Assembly (NCBI RefSeq): GCF_002210225.1
Contig: NZ_MWUJ01000012.1
Location: 53,271 to 117,270, forward strand
From: Geofilum rhodophaeum
GTDB lineage: Bacteria > Bacteroidota > Bacteroidia > Bacteroidales > Marinilabiliaceae
Length of the DNA: 64,000 nt
Direction of reading: 5' to 3'
Of this stretch, positions 44,674 through 54,414 are shown piece by piece; positions within the stretch are counted from its first letter, which is position 1; each line of letters opens with the position of its first letter. Below the pieces are notes generated by a model. That model made no database searches. It was not told the DNA's origin and saw nothing but the letters and a program-made list of their open reading frames with translations. Position numbers and translations under genes: made by a program.

Positions 44674-44785
44674 AAATTTTTGATTTTAAATTTTTGATTT
44701 TAAAGATTGAATATGACAGCCGCAAGATTATAGAAGGAAGGTTTGTGTATAACCCACCAGTATTCAAAATTAAAATCAAAAACTT
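44674..44785. repeat. AT-rich inverted repeat in the rpsK-rpsD spacer
   Basis: The 14-base unit AAATTTTTGATTTT occurs twice in tandem (44674-44687, 44688-44701). An inverted near-copy (AAAATCAAAAACTT, one mismatch) lies at 44772-44785, preceded by part of a second. The arms enclose about 60 bases with no gene. The transcript could fold into a long AU-rich hairpin between two ribosomal genes. Confidence 0.75.
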
Positions 44786-44808
44786 ATGGTTAATAACTAG
44801 TAATAAAA

Positions 44809-45198
44809 TTAAACCCTACGTCTTTTGGGCGGACGACAGCCATTGTGAGGCATTGGTGTCACATCCACAATTTCGTTCACCTCAATACCGGTAGCATGGA
44901 TGGAACGAATTGCTGACTCACGACCATTGCCGGGACCCTTAACGTAAACTTTAACTTTTCTCAAACCCAGGTCGTAAGCAACTTTAGCACAGTCGGCTGC
45001 AGCTGTTTGTGCGGCGTAGGGAGTGTTCTTTTTGGAACCTCTGAATCCCATTTTACCGGCACTAGACCAGGAAATAACCTGACCATTTGCATTGGTGAGG
45101 CAAACGATAATGTTATTGAACGACGAATGAATGTGGGCCTGTCCTAAGGCTTCCACTTTCACAACTCTTTTCTTTTGTGATCCTGCCTTTTTTGCCAT
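44809..45198 (-). CDS. rpsK: 30S ribosomal protein S11
   Basis: A 129-residue protein of the 30S platform near the E-site mRNA path. Typical segments are [33 protein letters not shown], and the basic C-terminus [13 protein letters not shown]. It follows rpsM by ten bases, as in other alpha operons. Confidence 0.97.
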   Translation of the reverse strand: MAKKAGSQKKRVVKVEALGQAHIHSSFNNIIVCLTNANGQVISWSSAGKMGFRGSKKNTPYAAQTAAADCAKVAYDLGLRKVKVYVKGPGNGRESAIRSIHATGIEVNEIVDVTPMPHNGCRPPKRRRV

Positions 45199-45208
45199 GT
45201 TTCAATGA

Positions 45209-45586
45209 TTATTTAGTAGCTTTCTTCTTGTTCGCAACCGTTTTCTTTCTTCCTTTACGGGTACGGGCATTGTTCTTGGTTGATTGACCACGAACCGGTA
45301 AACCAATACGGTGACGAATACCTCGGTAACAACCAATATCCATCAATCGCTTGATGTTTAATTGTACCTCAGAACGCAATTCACCTTCGGTTTTAATGGT
45401 TGAACCAATTAACTCACGAACGGCAGTTATCTGGTCATCGTTCCAATCTTTGACTTTCATATTCACATCAATGCCGACCTCGTTCAATAATGAGCTGGCT
45501 TTGCTACGGCCAATGCCATAGATGTAAGTCAAAGCAATTTCACCCCGCTTATTAGCCGGGATGTCTACTCCTGCAATTCTTGCCAT
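45209..45586 (-). CDS. rpsM: 30S ribosomal protein S13
   Basis: A 125-residue head protein contacting P-site tRNA and 23S rRNA (bridge B1). It begins [20 protein letters not shown] and has the conserved [14 protein letters not shown] segment, ending in a Lys-rich tail. It lies between rpmJ and rpsK in the usual order. Confidence 0.97.
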   Translation of the reverse strand: MARIAGVDIPANKRGEIALTYIYGIGRSKASSLLNEVGIDVNMKVKDWNDDQITAVRELIGSTIKTEGELRSEVQLNIKRLMDIGCYRGIRHRIGLPVRGQSTKNNARTRKGRKKTVANKKKATK

Positions 45587-45596
45587 ATTCTATAAT

Positions 45597-45713
45597 TTAT
45601 CCTTGACGTTGTTTAAACTTGGGATTCTTCTTGTTTATCACGTACAAGCGACCCTTGCGCCGAACAATTTTACAATCGGCGCTGCGCTTCTTGATTGATG
45701 CTCTTACCTTCAT
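45597..45713 (-). CDS. rpmJ: 50S ribosomal protein L36 (cysteine-poor form)
   Basis: A 38-codon gene: [20 protein letters not shown], then the typical C-terminus [10 protein letters not shown]. The zinc-binding L36 has three Cys and one His; here only one Cys remains, so it is the zinc-independent form. It sits between infA and rpsM, 20 bases after infA. Confidence 0.95.
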   Translation of the reverse strand: MKVRASIKKRSADCKIVRRKGRLYVINKKNPKFKQRQG

Positions 45714-45733
45714 TGTCTTATGTATTGAGTCTG

Positions 45734-45952
45734 TTATTTATACCTGTAACTGATTCGGCCTTTGGTCAGGTCGTAGGGAGACATCTCCACTTTAACCTTG
45801 TCACCAGGCAAAATCTTAATGTAATGCATACGCATTTTACCGGAAATGTGCGCTGTAATCACATGACCGTTTTCCAACTCCACGCGAAACATGGCGTTGG
45901 AAAGAGCTTCGATAATGGTACCGTCCTGTTCTATAGAGGCTTGCTTAGCCAT
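45734..45952 (-). CDS. infA: Translation initiation factor IF-1
   Basis: A 72-residue OB-fold protein that occupies the A site during initiation. Characteristic segments: [33 protein letters not shown] and [16 protein letters not shown]. It lies between map and rpmJ, the common arrangement in Bacteroidota. Confidence 0.97.
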   Translation of the reverse strand: MAKQASIEQDGTIIEALSNAMFRVELENGHVITAHISGKMRMHYIKILPGDKVKVEMSPYDLTKGRISYRYK

Positions 45953-45970
45953 AAGTTGTTTCTTTATTTT

Positions 45971-46750
45971 TTAAGACTGCAAAGTTAATACTTCTTCCAC
46001 AAATTTAAAACTGGAAAGTATATCTGATTGATTTTTACCTACTGCAACAGCATGTTCAAAATGAGCAGAAACACTTTTATCAACGGTTCTGATGGTCCAT
46101 TGGTCCTCCTCCATCAATATTTGCCGTTTACCCAAATTAATCATCGGTTCAATACAAATGACCATTCCTTTCCTTAATTTGCTTCCATTGCCCCTTCGTC
46201 CATAATTCGGAATTTCCGGAGCCTCATGAAGAGAACGGCCCAAACCGTGTCCCACCATTTCCCGAACTACAGAGTAGCCACGTGTTTCACAGTACTCTTG
46301 AACAGCATACCCGATGTCTCCGATCCGATTCCCCTCAATGGCCATTTCCACGCCCTTGTAAAGAGCAGCTTTGGTGGCCTCGAGAAGGGCTTTGATTTCC
46401 GGCTTAACCTCGCCCACTTCAAAAGTATAGGCACTGTCGCCGTAAAAATCATTCAACAGCACACCGCAATCCACAGAAACAATGTCTCCTTCTTGCAAGG
46501 GCTTTTTATTCGGGATGCCATGAACCACCTGCTCGTTAACAGAGGTGCAAAGGGTATTGGGAAATCCCTGGTAATCCAGAAACCCGGGTATGCCTTTATG
46601 GTCACGAATAAATGTCTCTGCGATTTTATCCAATTCCAAAGTGCTCACCCCGGGCTTTACAGCCCGGGCTACCTCTGCAAGGGTTTTCCCTACCAGGAGA
46701 TTACTCTCCCGCATCAGTTCAATTTCTTCGTCAGTCTTTAAATAAACCAT
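45971..46750 (-). CDS. map: Methionine aminopeptidase, type I
   Basis: A 259-residue metalloprotease removing the initiator Met from new proteins. Metal ligands are visible: Asp in VSVDCGVLLNDFYGDSAY (two Asp), His in GHGLGRSLHE, Glu in CIEPMIN, and Glu in SAHFEHAVAV; the substrate His is in VVHGIPN. No N-terminal zinc-finger extension is present. It lies 15 bases after secY. Confidence 0.97.
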   Translation of the reverse strand: MVYLKTDEEIELMRESNLLVGKTLAEVARAVKPGVSTLELDKIAETFIRDHKGIPGFLDYQGFPNTLCTSVNEQVVHGIPNKKPLQEGDIVSVDCGVLLNDFYGDSAYTFEVGEVKPEIKALLEATKAALYKGVEMAIEGNRIGDIGYAVQEYCETRGYSVVREMVGHGLGRSLHEAPEIPNYGRRGNGSKLRKGMVICIEPMINLGKRQILMEEDQWTIRTVDKSVSAHFEHAVAVGKNQSDILSSFKFVEEVLTLQS

Positions 46751-46765
46751 TGACTACCTCAACTA

Positions 46766-48103
46766 TTAATAAACAGCAGCACCACCGCCAGTTCTACCCT
46801 TAATACGTCCGGACTTCAACAAGCCATCGTAGTGACGCATCAGCAGATGACTCTCAATTTGCTGCAAAGTATCCAGCACCACACCTACCAAAATCAGCAG
46901 AGAGGTACCCCCAAAGAATTGCGCAAAATTCTGATCTACTCCGGCCAACATAGCAAAAGCAGGCAAAATCGCCACAAATGCAAGGAAAAAAGAGCCGGGC
47001 AACGTAATTTTGGACATCACTGAATCTAAAAATTCTGCTGTTTTTTTACCGGGTTTAACTCCGGGAATAAAACCTCCGTTGCGCTTCATATCATCAGCCA
47101 TCTGTGTTGGATTGATGGTAATCGCTGTATAGAAGTACGTGAAGAGAATGATCAGAAAAGCAAATACAAAATTATACCAGAATCCGGTAAAATTGGAGAA
47201 CACAGCTGCAAAACCTGTAGCAGCATCACTGTCAACAAAACCCGCGAGTGTAATCGGAATAAACATAATGGCCTGAGCAAAAATGATGGGCATAACACCA
47301 GCAGCATTCACCTTAAGAGGAATGTACTGACGAACACCACCATACTGCTTGTTGCCAACTATGCGCTTTGCATACTGAACGGGAACCCGACGGGTACCCT
47401 GAACCAAAAGGATGGCACCTTCAAACACAAAGAAAAGGACTACAAACTCGATTAGAAGCATAACCAAACCACCACCCTCTTCAAGTCTGGAAACAAACTC
47501 AGCAAATAGTGAGAAGGGCAACATGGCAATAATACCAATCATAATGATCAGGGAAATACCATTTCCTATACCTTTATCGGTAATCCGTTCTCCCAACCAC
47601 ATGACAAACATACTGCCGGCAGTAAGAATTATTGTTGACATAACAGTGAAACTCCATCCGGTAGTTACAAAGGCCGATTCGGGCAACTGGGCATAGAGGT
47701 TAGCGATATAACCGGGGGCTTGAAACAACAAAATAACCACAGTTAAATAACGGGTTATCTGATTGATCTTACGACGGCCACTTTCACCTTCACGCTGCAG
47801 TCGCTGAAAATAAGGAACTGCAATACCCATCAACTGGATAACAATGGATGCGGATATATAGGGCATAATCCCCAATGCCATAATCGAAGCATTGGCAAAT
47901 GCACCTCCGGAAAACATGTTCAGCAGCCCCAGAACCCCATCACTGGTTTGAGCAGCAAGGTTCGAAAGCTGAGTTGGATCAATACCCGGAAGAACAACTT
48001 TGGATCCCAGACGATAAATCAGGATAAGACCCAAAGTGGTCAGTATCCTGCTTCTAAGGTCATCGATCTTCCAGATATTACGGATGGTTTCGAAAAGTTT
48101 CAT
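46766..48103 (-). CDS. secY: Preprotein translocase subunit SecY
   Basis: A 445-residue channel subunit of the Sec translocon with ten membrane helices. The plug region follows RLGSKVVLPGIDP; cytosolic loops include GTRRVPVQYAKRIVGN and the RNGGFIPGVKPGK loop that meets SecA and ribosome. It is separated from rplO by a 65-base gap holding a strong palindrome. Confidence 0.97.
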   Translation of the reverse strand: MKLFETIRNIWKIDDLRSRILTTLGLILIYRLGSKVVLPGIDPTQLSNLAAQTSDGVLGLLNMFSGGAFANASIMALGIMPYISASIVIQLMGIAVPYFQRLQREGESGRRKINQITRYLTVVILLFQAPGYIANLYAQLPESAFVTTGWSFTVMSTIILTAGSMFVMWLGERITDKGIGNGISLIIMIGIIAMLPFSLFAEFVSRLEEGGGLVMLLIEFVVLFFVFEGAILLVQGTRRVPVQYAKRIVGNKQYGGVRQYIPLKVNAAGVMPIIFAQAIMFIPITLAGFVDSDAATGFAAVFSNFTGFWYNFVFAFLIILFTYFYTAITINPTQMADDMKRNGGFIPGVKPGKKTAEFLDSVMSKITLPGSFFLAFVAILPAFAMLAGVDQNFAQFFGGTSLLILVGVVLDTLQQIESHLLMRHYDGLLKSGRIKGRTGGGAAVY

Positions 48104-48128
48104 ATCTTAAAATAGATTTATAGGTCAT

Positions 48129-48174
48129 CTGTAATTCTGTCCGCCCCGGGGGCGGACAGAACTGCAAATTACAG
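48129..48174. repeat. Strong palindrome between rplO and secY
   Basis: TTCTGTCCGCCC (48135-48146) pairs perfectly with 48150-48161 around a CGG loop. Outer arms CTGTAATT/AATTACAG extend it, the right one covering the rplO stop codon. No T tract follows, so it is not a standard terminator. It may be a repetitive palindromic element or an mRNA processing or stability site. Confidence 0.8.
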
Positions 48175-48615
48175 TTTCACAACAGTTCCCTGTGCAGCTT
48201 CGATGGCGGCTTCAGCTGATTTAGAAAAGGCATGCGCCTTAACTTCAACTTTGGCACTGATAGAACCATTGCCCAAAATCTTTACCAGGTCATTCTTATT
48301 AATAAGACCGGCTTCAATAAGATTTTCGGGAGCAATAACGCTCCATTTGTTCTTTTCTGCCAAGTTTTGCAAAACATCAATGTTAATGGACTTAAACTCC
48401 TTTCGGTTGATGTTCTTAAAACCAAACTTGGGAACACGGCGCTGAAGGGGCATCTGACCACCTTCAAAACCAATCTTTCTGGAATAACCCGAGCGAGATT
48501 TGGCCCCTTTATGACCACGGGTAGAGGTACCTCCCAGACCTGAACCGGCACCACGGCCAATTCGTTTCTGGTGATGGGTTGCTCCCGCTGCAGGTTTTAA
48601 CTGATTCAGTTTCAT
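48169..48615 (-). CDS. rplO: 50S ribosomal protein L15
   Basis: A 148-residue late-assembly 50S protein. The N-terminus has the Gly/Lys/Arg-rich loop KRIGRGAGSGLGGTSTRGHK; the middle has GFEGGQMPLQRRVPKFGF. It lies between rpmD and secY, 29 bases after rpmD. Confidence 0.97.
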   Translation of the reverse strand: MKLNQLKPAAGATHHQKRIGRGAGSGLGGTSTRGHKGAKSRSGYSRKIGFEGGQMPLQRRVPKFGFKNINRKEFKSINIDVLQNLAEKNKWSVIAPENLIEAGLINKNDLVKILGNGSISAKVEVKAHAFSKSAEAAIEAAQGTVVKL

Positions 48616-48644
48616 ATCTGATATTGATAACTTCGTTAAAACAA

Positions 48645-48821
48645 TTATTTTTCAACACGCACTAGGTGTTTCACTTTATCCACCATTCCCAGAATTACCG
48701 GGGTATCCTCATGTTCAACGGTGGCGTTGATTTTCTTCAAACCAAGTGCTTCCAGTGTCCTTTTTTGACTAATGGTGCACTTAATTTTACTACGAACCTG
48801 AGTTACTTTTATCTGAGCCAT
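48645..48821 (-). CDS. rpmD: 50S ribosomal protein L30
   Basis: A 58-residue protein beginning AQIKVTQVRSKIKCTISQKR, with LEALGLKKIN and TPVILGMVDKVKHLV, matching the bacterial L30 fold throughout. It lies 12 bases after rpsE, in the expected spc-operon position. Confidence 0.95.
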   Translation of the reverse strand: MAQIKVTQVRSKIKCTISQKRTLEALGLKKINATVEHEDTPVILGMVDKVKHLVRVEK

Positions 48822-48833
48822 AAACTTTGTTGC

Positions 48834-49352
48834 TTAACCATTAAACACTTTGTCCAAAGTAACACCGCGGTGCTGAGCAATGGTAGCTGCATCACGCATC
48901 TCGCACAAGGCTTCGATGGTTGCTTTAACCAGGTTGTGCGGGTTAGATGAACCTTTGGACTTAGCCAAAACATCCACCACACCGGCACTCTCCAATACAG
49001 CACGCATCGCACCACCAGCCACAAGGCCGGTACCGTGAGAAGCGGGCTTCATGAATACCCGGGCGCCGCCAAAACGAGCCACTTGAGCATGCGGAATGGT
49101 TCCATTCACGATGGGCACCTTAATCAAATTCTTTTTAGCGGCCTCTACACCTTTGGCAATAGCAGTAGTAACTTCATTGGCTTTACCCAGGCCCCAGCCT
49201 ACAATGCCATTTTCGTTACCTACAACTACAATGGCTGAGAAGCTAAAGGTTCTACCCCCTTTGGTAACCTTGGTAACGCGGTTAATCGCTACCAGCCTGT
49301 CTTTCAGTTCCAGGTCGTTTGTTGTACGAACTCTTTTTGTATTTCCTGCCAT
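48834..49352 (-). CDS. rpsE: 30S ribosomal protein S5
   Basis: A 172-residue protein that helps form the mRNA entry tunnel and influences decoding accuracy. The N-terminal double-stranded RNA-binding fold includes [18 protein letters not shown] and [15 protein letters not shown]; the C-terminal part includes [15 protein letters not shown] and [13 protein letters not shown]. Confidence 0.97.
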   Translation of the reverse strand: MAGNTKRVRTTNDLELKDRLVAINRVTKVTKGGRTFSFSAIVVVGNENGIVGWGLGKANEVTTAIAKGVEAAKKNLIKVPIVNGTIPHAQVARFGGARVFMKPASHGTGLVAGGAMRAVLESAGVVDVLAKSKGSSNPHNLVKATIEALCEMRDAATIAQHRGVTLDKVFNG

Positions 49353-49358
49353 AATAAT

Positions 49359-49715
49359 CTAAAATTTAAGACCTGCCTCACGAGCAGCGTCCGCTAATTG
49401 TTTTACTCTACCATGATACAGATAACCGTTCCGGTCGAAAACCACAGCAGAAACTCCGGCAGCCAGGGCCTTCTCTGCAATAGCTTTGCCCACCTTGGCA
49501 GCCATTTCTGTTTTGGTACCTTTTTCTGCAGCAATATCTTTGGCCAGTGAAGACGCAGCTACCAGAGTTTTTCCGGCATTGTCATCAATCAGCTGAACAG
49601 AAATTTGCTTATTGCTTCTGTAAACAGTCATCCGTGGGCGATCGGCAGTACCGAGCACCTTACTGCGGATGCGTGTTTTTATTTTGAATCGTCTTTCTAA
49701 CTTTGAAAAAGCCAT
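49359..49715 (-). CDS. rplR: 50S ribosomal protein L18
   Basis: A 118-residue 5S rRNA-binding protein. It begins [19 protein letters not shown] and has [19 protein letters not shown], ending [19 protein letters not shown]. With L5 it anchors 5S rRNA in the central protuberance. Confidence 0.97.
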   Translation of the reverse strand: MAFSKLERRFKIKTRIRSKVLGTADRPRMTVYRSNKQISVQLIDDNAGKTLVAASSLAKDIAAEKGTKTEMAAKVGKAIAEKALAAGVSAVVFDRNGYLYHGRVKQLADAAREAGLKF

Positions 49716-49736
49716 AACACTTTCGAATTAAATCAA

Positions 49737-50288
49737 TTAAACTTTAGCACTCTTACCCGCCTTCCGACGAACAACTTCGCCCACAAAACGAATACCTTTA
49801 CCTTTATAGGGCTCAGGCTTACGAAACGAGCGAATCTTGGCGCAAACCTGCCCTAAGAGTTGCTTGTCAATAGACTCCAGTGTTATAATCGGGTTGCTTT
49901 TCCGGTCGGTTACTGCTTCCACCTTAATTTCTTTGGGCAACTGCATATGAATCGCATGTGAATAACCCAACGAGAGCTCAAGAACTTGACCAGTAGAAGT
50001 AGCACGATAGCCCACTCCGACCAGTTCCATTTTCTTCACATAACCTTCTGAAACACCAACCACCATGTTGTTAATAAGGGAACGGTAAAGACCGTGCAAG
50101 CCCCGATGGTTCTTATCGTCACTGGGACGGCTGAGCTTAACTTCACCGTCCTCGACCTCCACAGTAATGTCGGGATTAATGTTTTGTACAAGTTCTCCCT
50201 TGGGCCCTTTTACGGTAACCAATTGATCTTTAACAGTTACGCTTACTCCGGCCGGTATGCTAATGGGTGATTTTCCTATCCTAGACAT
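49737..50288 (-). CDS. rplF: 50S ribosomal protein L6
   Basis: A 183-residue protein at the factor-binding side of the 50S, made of two similar domains. SRIGKSPISIPAGV starts it and EPYKGKGIRFVGEVVRRKAGK ends it. AGGAGG six bases before the ATG (50295-50300) is an unusually strong Shine-Dalgarno for this phylum and confirms the start. Confidence 0.97.
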   Translation of the reverse strand: MSRIGKSPISIPAGVSVTVKDQLVTVKGPKGELVQNINPDITVEVEDGEVKLSRPSDDKNHRGLHGLYRSLINNMVVGVSEGYVKKMELVGVGYRATSTGQVLELSLGYSHAIHMQLPKEIKVEAVTDRKSNPIITLESIDKQLLGQVCAKIRSFRKPEPYKGKGIRFVGEVVRRKAGKSAKV

Positions 50289-50302
50289 GACTTACCTCCT
50301 TT

Positions 50303-50698
50303 TTAATAAACGTAACACAATACTTCTCCACCAACTTTGGCATTCCGGGCTTCCTTATCGGTCATTACACCTCTGGAAGTTGAAAGAATGGCCACACCCA
50401 ATCCGTTCAATACCCGCGGAACATTTCTGTAACCGGTATATCGACGCAAACCTGGGGATGACACCCGGCTTAAATGCTTGATAGCTGGGGTTTTGGATAC
50501 GGGGTCGTACTTAAGAGCGATTTTGATCATGCCCTGTTTGCCGTCATCCATAAATTTGTAATTAAGGATATAACCTTTCTCCAAAAGAATTTTGGTCATC
50601 TCCTTCTTAAGGTTGGAGGCGGGAATCTCAACAACCTTGTGGCGTGCCATGATGGCATTCCTGATACGGGTCAGGAAATCCGAAATAGGATCTGTCAT
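50303..50698 (-). CDS. rpsH: 30S ribosomal protein S8
   Basis: A 131-residue protein binding the central domain of 16S r[22 protein letters not shown] starts it, and the RNA-binding C-terminus has [20 protein letters not shown]. In E. coli S8 represses the spc operon by binding near rplE mRNA. A 64-base spacer with two hairpins separates it from rpsN. Confidence 0.97.
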   Translation of the reverse strand: MTDPISDFLTRIRNAIMARHKVVEIPASNLKKEMTKILLEKGYILNYKFMDDGKQGMIKIALKYDPVSKTPAIKHLSRVSSPGLRRYTGYRNVPRVLNGLGVAILSTSRGVMTDKEARNAKVGGEVLCYVY

Positions 50699-50719
50699 AT
50701 TTATAAAAGTTTAAATTGA

Positions 50720-50773
50720 TCCCGACAAGTCGGGACAATATTTAATACTTACCAGTTGGTGGTTACCAACTGG
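50720..50773. repeat. Two hairpins in the rpsN-rpsH junction
   Basis: The perfect palindrome TCCCGACAAGTCGGGA spans 50720-50735. Then CCAGTTGG (50752-50759) pairs with CCAACTGG (50766-50773); its six-base loop contains the rpsN stop codon (50763-50765). Neither hairpin has a T tract. Confidence 0.8.
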
Positions 50774-51032
50774 CCTTTCTAACTCCTGGGATCAAACCTG
50801 CTGCAGCCATCTCACGGAAAGAGATACGACTAATGCCGAACTGACGCATATAACCCTTGGGACGTCCAGTCAGCTTGCAACGGTTGTGCATACGCACAGG
50901 GGAAGCATTCTTTGGAAGCTTCTGCAAACCTTCGTAGTCGCCCTCAGCCTTAAGCCGGGCCCGCTTCTCAGCATATCTGGCAACAAGCTTGGCCCGCTTT
51001 ACTTCGCGGGCTTTCATTGATTCTTTTGCCAT
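50763..51032 (-). CDS. rpsN: 30S ribosomal protein S14 (long, zinc-free form)
   Basis: An 89-residue S14 of the long class: [23 protein letters not shown], then [19 protein letters not shown]. The zinc-binding short form has two CxxC pairs; only one Cys is present here. Its stop codon lies in the loop of a hairpin. It follows rplE by four bases. Confidence 0.97.
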   Translation of the reverse strand: MAKESMKAREVKRAKLVARYAEKRARLKAEGDYEGLQKLPKNASPVRMHNRCKLTGRPKGYMRQFGISRISFREMAAAGLIPGVRKASW

Positions 51033-51036
51033 ATAA

Positions 51037-51594
51037 CTAGTTCTTTTTTAAGTTTTTAAACGGTAATCCAAACTCACGCAAAAGTGCATAAGCCTCCTCA
51101 TCACTGTTTCCTGAGGTCACAAAGGTAATATTCATACCCATAATCTTGCTTACATTATCGATATTTATTTCAGGAAAGATGATTTGCTCTGTAATACCCA
51201 GGGTGTAATTACCCCTTCCGTCGAGTTTGCTTTCAATTCCCTTAAAGTCACGAATACGCGGTAAGGCTACACGAACCAGTCGCTCGAGGAACTCATACAT
51301 TTTATCGTGTCGCAAGGTCACCTTTACCCCAATAGGCATTTTCTTCCTCAATTTAAAGTTAGAAATGTCTTTCTTGGAATAACAGGGAACGGCTTGCTGA
51401 CCGGTAATGTTGGTCAACTCCTTAACCGAATTTTCGATCAACTTTTTGTCGGCCACAGCGGCACCAACACCCTGGTTGATGACGATCTTTTCCAAACGTG
51501 GCACCTGCATAACGCTTTTGTAGCTGAATTCCTTCTTAAGGTTGGCTACAATTTCGTCGTTGTACTTGGTTTTTAAACTAGGTGTATAGCTCAT
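51037..51594 (-). CDS. rplE: 50S ribosomal protein L5
   Basis: A 185-residue 5S rRNA-binding protein that touches P-site tRNA. It includes [36 protein letters not shown] and the C-terminal [14 protein letters not shown]. Its ATG shares one base with the rplX stop, so the two are translationally coupled. Confidence 0.97.
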   Translation of the reverse strand: MSYTPSLKTKYNDEIVANLKKEFSYKSVMQVPRLEKIVINQGVGAAVADKKLIENSVKELTNITGQQAVPCYSKKDISNFKLRKKMPIGVKVTLRHDKMYEFLERLVRVALPRIRDFKGIESKLDGRGNYTLGITEQIIFPEINIDNVSKIMGMNITFVTSGNSDEEAYALLREFGLPFKNLKKN

Positions 51595-51914
51595 TACTTG
51601 ATCTCCTCTCCTGACTTTTTAGAATAACGAACCAATTTACCATTCTCCCCTTCTCTACGACCGATACGGGTAGCCTTACCTGTGGAAGGATCCTTGAGGT
51701 TAAGATTAGAGATATGGATGGGGGCTTCCTTTTTAAGGATGCCGCCCTGTGGATTTTCGGCGTTGGGTTTGGTATGCTTGCTTACCATGTTAACCCCCTC
51801 CACAATAGCACGTTGTTTTTCAGGAAAAACCTCCAGCACTTTGCCTTCCTGGCCTTTGCTGGTTCCTGCATTTACAACCACTATATCGCCTTTTTTAATA
51901 TGTAATTTTCCCAT
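51594..51914 (-). CDS. rplX: 50S ribosomal protein L24
   Basis: A 106-residue assembly initiator of the 50S subunit with a KOW motif ([23 protein letters not shown]). It continues with [19 protein letters not shown] and ends in a Lys/Ser-rich stretch. It overlaps rplE by one base. Confidence 0.97.
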   Translation of the reverse strand: MGKLHIKKGDIVVVNAGTSKGQEGKVLEVFPEKQRAIVEGVNMVSKHTKPNAENPQGGILKKEAPIHISNLNLKDPSTGKATRIGRREGENGKLVRYSKKSGEEIK

Positions 51915-51935
51915 TGCTGTTTGAATCAGTATAGA

Positions 51936-52301
51936 TTAAAGCACTTCAGGCGCCAGAGATACAATTTTCATATATCCTTCGCGCAATTCACGGGGTACGG
52001 GCCCAAAAATACGGGTTCCGCGCATTTCACCGGCATTGTTCAGCAATACACAAGCGTTGTCGTCGAAACGAATGTATGAACCATCCGCCCTTCTGACTTC
52101 TTTCTTGGTACGCACCACAACGGCCTTACTTACTGTACCCTTTTTCATATCAGAAGAGGGGACAGCGCTTTTAATAGTTACCACAATACGGTCGCCCACA
52201 GAAGCATATCTGCGTCCGGTACCGCCTAATACACGGATGCAAAGGACTTCCCTGGCTCCGCTGTTGTCGGCAACATTTAATCTGGATTCCTGCTGTATCA
52301 T
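51936..52301 (-). CDS. rplN: 50S ribosomal protein L14
   Basis: A 121-residue protein at the subunit interface. It starts [19 protein letters not shown] and includes [19 protein letters not shown] and [19 protein letters not shown], all canonical. Two bases separate it from rpsQ. Confidence 0.97.
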   Translation of the reverse strand: MIQQESRLNVADNSGAREVLCIRVLGGTGRRYASVGDRIVVTIKSAVPSSDMKKGTVSKAVVVRTKKEVRRADGSYIRFDDNACVLLNNAGEMRGTRIFGPVPRELREGYMKIVSLAPEVL

Positions 52302-52303
52302 GT

Positions 52304-52561
52304 TTACTTAGCTCTTTCAATGATTTCAACTAATCTCCAACGTTTGGACTTACTCAGAGGACGGGTCTCCATAATCTTAACGGTATCCCCCTCATGGCCG
52401 TTGTTCTGCTCATCGTGCGCGTAAAACTTCTTGGTCTTTTTCATAAACTTCCCATAAATGGGGTGTTTCTCACGAACCACAACACTCACGACGATGGTTT
52501 TATCCATCTTTTCGCTCACCACAACGCCTATACGTTCTTTTCTCAAATTTCTTGTTTCCAT
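52304..52561 (-). CDS. rpsQ: 30S ribosomal protein S17
   Basis: An 85-residue OB-fold protein binding helix 11 of 16S r[23 protein letters not shown] and the C-terminal [18 protein letters not shown] are diagnostic. It lies eight bases after rpmC. Confidence 0.97.
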   Translation of the reverse strand: METRNLRKERIGVVVSEKMDKTIVVSVVVREKHPIYGKFMKKTKKFYAHDEQNNGHEGDTVKIMETRPLSKSKRWRLVEIIERAK

Positions 52562-52569
52562 CTGCTTAA

Positions 52570-52767
52570 TTATTTTTCATTAAGTTGCTTCTGACGCAGA
52601 ATGGTCAGCATACGCGCAATGTTCCTACGTGTTTGTCTGATCTTCATTGGGTTTTCCAACGGAGAAATGTGGTGGTTGAGATTCATACGAACGAGCTCCT
52701 GCTTTTCAGCATCAAGACGCTCCTCGATCTCACTAATGGTCATTTCTATTATCTCGGAAGTTTTCAT
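52570..52767 (-). CDS. rpmC: 50S ribosomal protein L29
   Basis: A 65-residue two-helix protein beside the exit tunnel. [17 protein letters not shown] starts it and [20 protein letters not shown] ends it, fitting the family. It lies three bases after rplP. Confidence 0.96.
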   Translation of the reverse strand: MKTSEIIEMTISEIEERLDAEKQELVRMNLNHHISPLENPMKIRQTRRNIARMLTILRQKQLNEK

Positions 52768-52770
52768 CGC

Positions 52771-53202
52771 TTACGCATTTGTAGATTCAACAAAATCCCT
52801 TCTCACAACAAACTTGGTGGTAACGGGCAACTTCTGAGCAGCAAGACGCAAAGCCTCTTTGGCCACTTCGAAGGGTACACCATCACACTCAATAAGAATG
52901 CGTCCGGGCGTAACTGGAGCAACAAAGCCTTCCGGGCTACCTTTACCTTTACCCATACGTACTTCGGCGGGTTTCTTGGTAATGGGCTTATCGGGGAAGA
53001 TACGAATCCATATCTGACCTTGACGCTGCATATAACGGGTAACGGCAACCCTTGCCGCTTCTATTTGACGGCCGGTAATCCACTTGCTTTGGAGCGACTT
53101 GATACCGAATGAGCCAAAGGCCAGTTCGTGACCTCTCTGCGCATTCCCCTTCATCCGTCCTTTTTGCTGCCGTCTAAACTTAACTTTTTTTGGTTGTAAC
53201 AT
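52771..53202 (-). CDS. rplP: 50S ribosomal protein L16
   Basis: A 143-residue late-assembly protein near the A-site t[23 protein letters not shown] starts it; [20 protein letters not shown] and [20 protein letters not shown] are conserved. The Arg of RMGKGKG is the residue hydroxylated in some bacteria. Confidence 0.97.
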   Translation of the reverse strand: MLQPKKVKFRRQQKGRMKGNAQRGHELAFGSFGIKSLQSKWITGRQIEAARVAVTRYMQRQGQIWIRIFPDKPITKKPAEVRMGKGKGSPEGFVAPVTPGRILIECDGVPFEVAKEALRLAAQKLPVTTKFVVRRDFVESTNA

Positions 53203-53234
53203 CTTTCCTGAGTCTATTAAAGGTTAACAGATGA

Positions 53235-53954
53235 TTACTTTCTTTTCCTCTTGAAGCCACCACCCTGGGGACCTTTACGGTTTCCGCCGGCTGTTTCTTT
53301 GGCATTGAAGTTGGGTGACAAATCCGGTTTCCCGTAAATCTCACCTTTACAAATCCAAACCTTAATACCAATCAAGCCGGTTTTAGTAAGGGCTTCTGCC
53401 TGAGCGTAATCAATATCGGCACGGAAGGTGTGCAAAGGAGTACGTCCTTCCTTGTACATTTCTGAACGGGCCATTTCTGCACCATTCAAACGACCAGAAA
53501 CCTGAATTTTGATACCTTCAGCACCCATTCTCATGGTTGAAGCAATGGCCATTTTAGTAGCACGGCGGTAGGCGATACGACCTTCCAGCTGACGTGCAAT
53601 GTTGTTGGCCACAATAAGGGCATCCAACTCAGGACGTTTCACCTCAAAGATATTGATTTGAACTTCCTTGTCAGTAATCTTCTTAAGCTCTTCCTTCAGC
53701 TTATCAACCTCAGCTCCACCTTTCCCGATAATGATACCGGGACGTGCAGTATAAACTGTAATGGTAATTAACTTAAGTGTTCGTTCTATAATAATGCGCG
53801 AAATACTGGCTTTGGCCAGACGAGCATTCAAATACTTACGGATTTTGGAATCTTCCAGCAATTTATCGCCGTAGTTTTTCCCACCGAACCAGTTGGAATC
53901 CCATCCGCGGATGATCCCCAACCTGTTGCTTATTGGATTTACTTTTTGTCCCAT
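53235..53954 (-). CDS. rpsC: 30S ribosomal protein S3
   Basis: A 239-residue protein at the mRNA entry with a KH domain ([13 protein letters not shown]), preceded by [20 protein letters not shown]. The C-terminal domain has [20 protein letters not shown]. The protein ends in a Gly/Lys/Arg tail ([17 protein letters not shown]) typical of the phylum. Confidence 0.97.
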   Translation of the reverse strand: MGQKVNPISNRLGIIRGWDSNWFGGKNYGDKLLEDSKIRKYLNARLAKASISRIIIERTLKLITITVYTARPGIIIGKGGAEVDKLKEELKKITDKEVQINIFEVKRPELDALIVANNIARQLEGRIAYRRATKMAIASTMRMGAEGIKIQVSGRLNGAEMARSEMYKEGRTPLHTFRADIDYAQAEALTKTGLIGIKVWICKGEIYGKPDLSPNFNAKETAGGNRKGPQGGGFKRKRK

Positions 53955-53961
53955 CTGCCTG

Positions 53962-54378
53962 TTAGTTTTCCTGGTTTTCGTTAGTTACTTTGCTGTCCAC
54001 GAGTATGGTCACGTGGTTGGATCTTTTGCGAATTCTGTGTGCACGGCCCTGGGGAGCAGGACGCAAACGCTTCAAAATTCGACCCGAATCAACATAAGCT
54101 TCTTTCACAAAAAGGTTGGCATCTTCCAGACGCTGACCTTCATTCTTCTCTTTCCAGTTGGCAACTGCAGACAATAAGAGCTTTTCTACACTGCGTGAAG
54201 CTTCCTTTGTAGAAAATTTGAGGATATCGAGGGCCAGATTCACCTCTTTACCACGTATCAGGTCCACCACCAGCCGCATTTTACGGGGCGAGGTGGGCAC
54301 ATTGCGCAGCTTGGCATAAGCCTGGTTCTTTCTGGCTTCTTTCAGTTGTTCTGCTTTTATTCTTTTTCTTGCACCCAT
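53962..54378 (-). CDS. rplV: 50S ribosomal protein L22
   Basis: A 138-residue protein whose hairpin lines the exit tunnel at the constriction. [19 protein letters not shown] and [20 protein letters not shown] are conserved; the second is the tunnel-facing loop. It follows rpsS by 36 bases. Confidence 0.97.
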   Translation of the reverse strand: MGARKRIKAEQLKEARKNQAYAKLRNVPTSPRKMRLVVDLIRGKEVNLALDILKFSTKEASRSVEKLLLSAVANWKEKNEGQRLEDANLFVKEAYVDSGRILKRLRPAPQGRAHRIRKRSNHVTILVDSKVTNENQEN

Positions 54379-54414
54379 TTTTATTGCATTAAAGGTATTA
54401 ACACTATCAGGCTA

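Noticed and set aside
46649..46668. CCCGGGCT/AGCCCGGG hairpin inside map resembling intergenic REP-like palindromes
   Set aside because: It encodes the normally conserved AVKPGVST segment of methionine aminopeptidase, so no insertion is needed to explain it.
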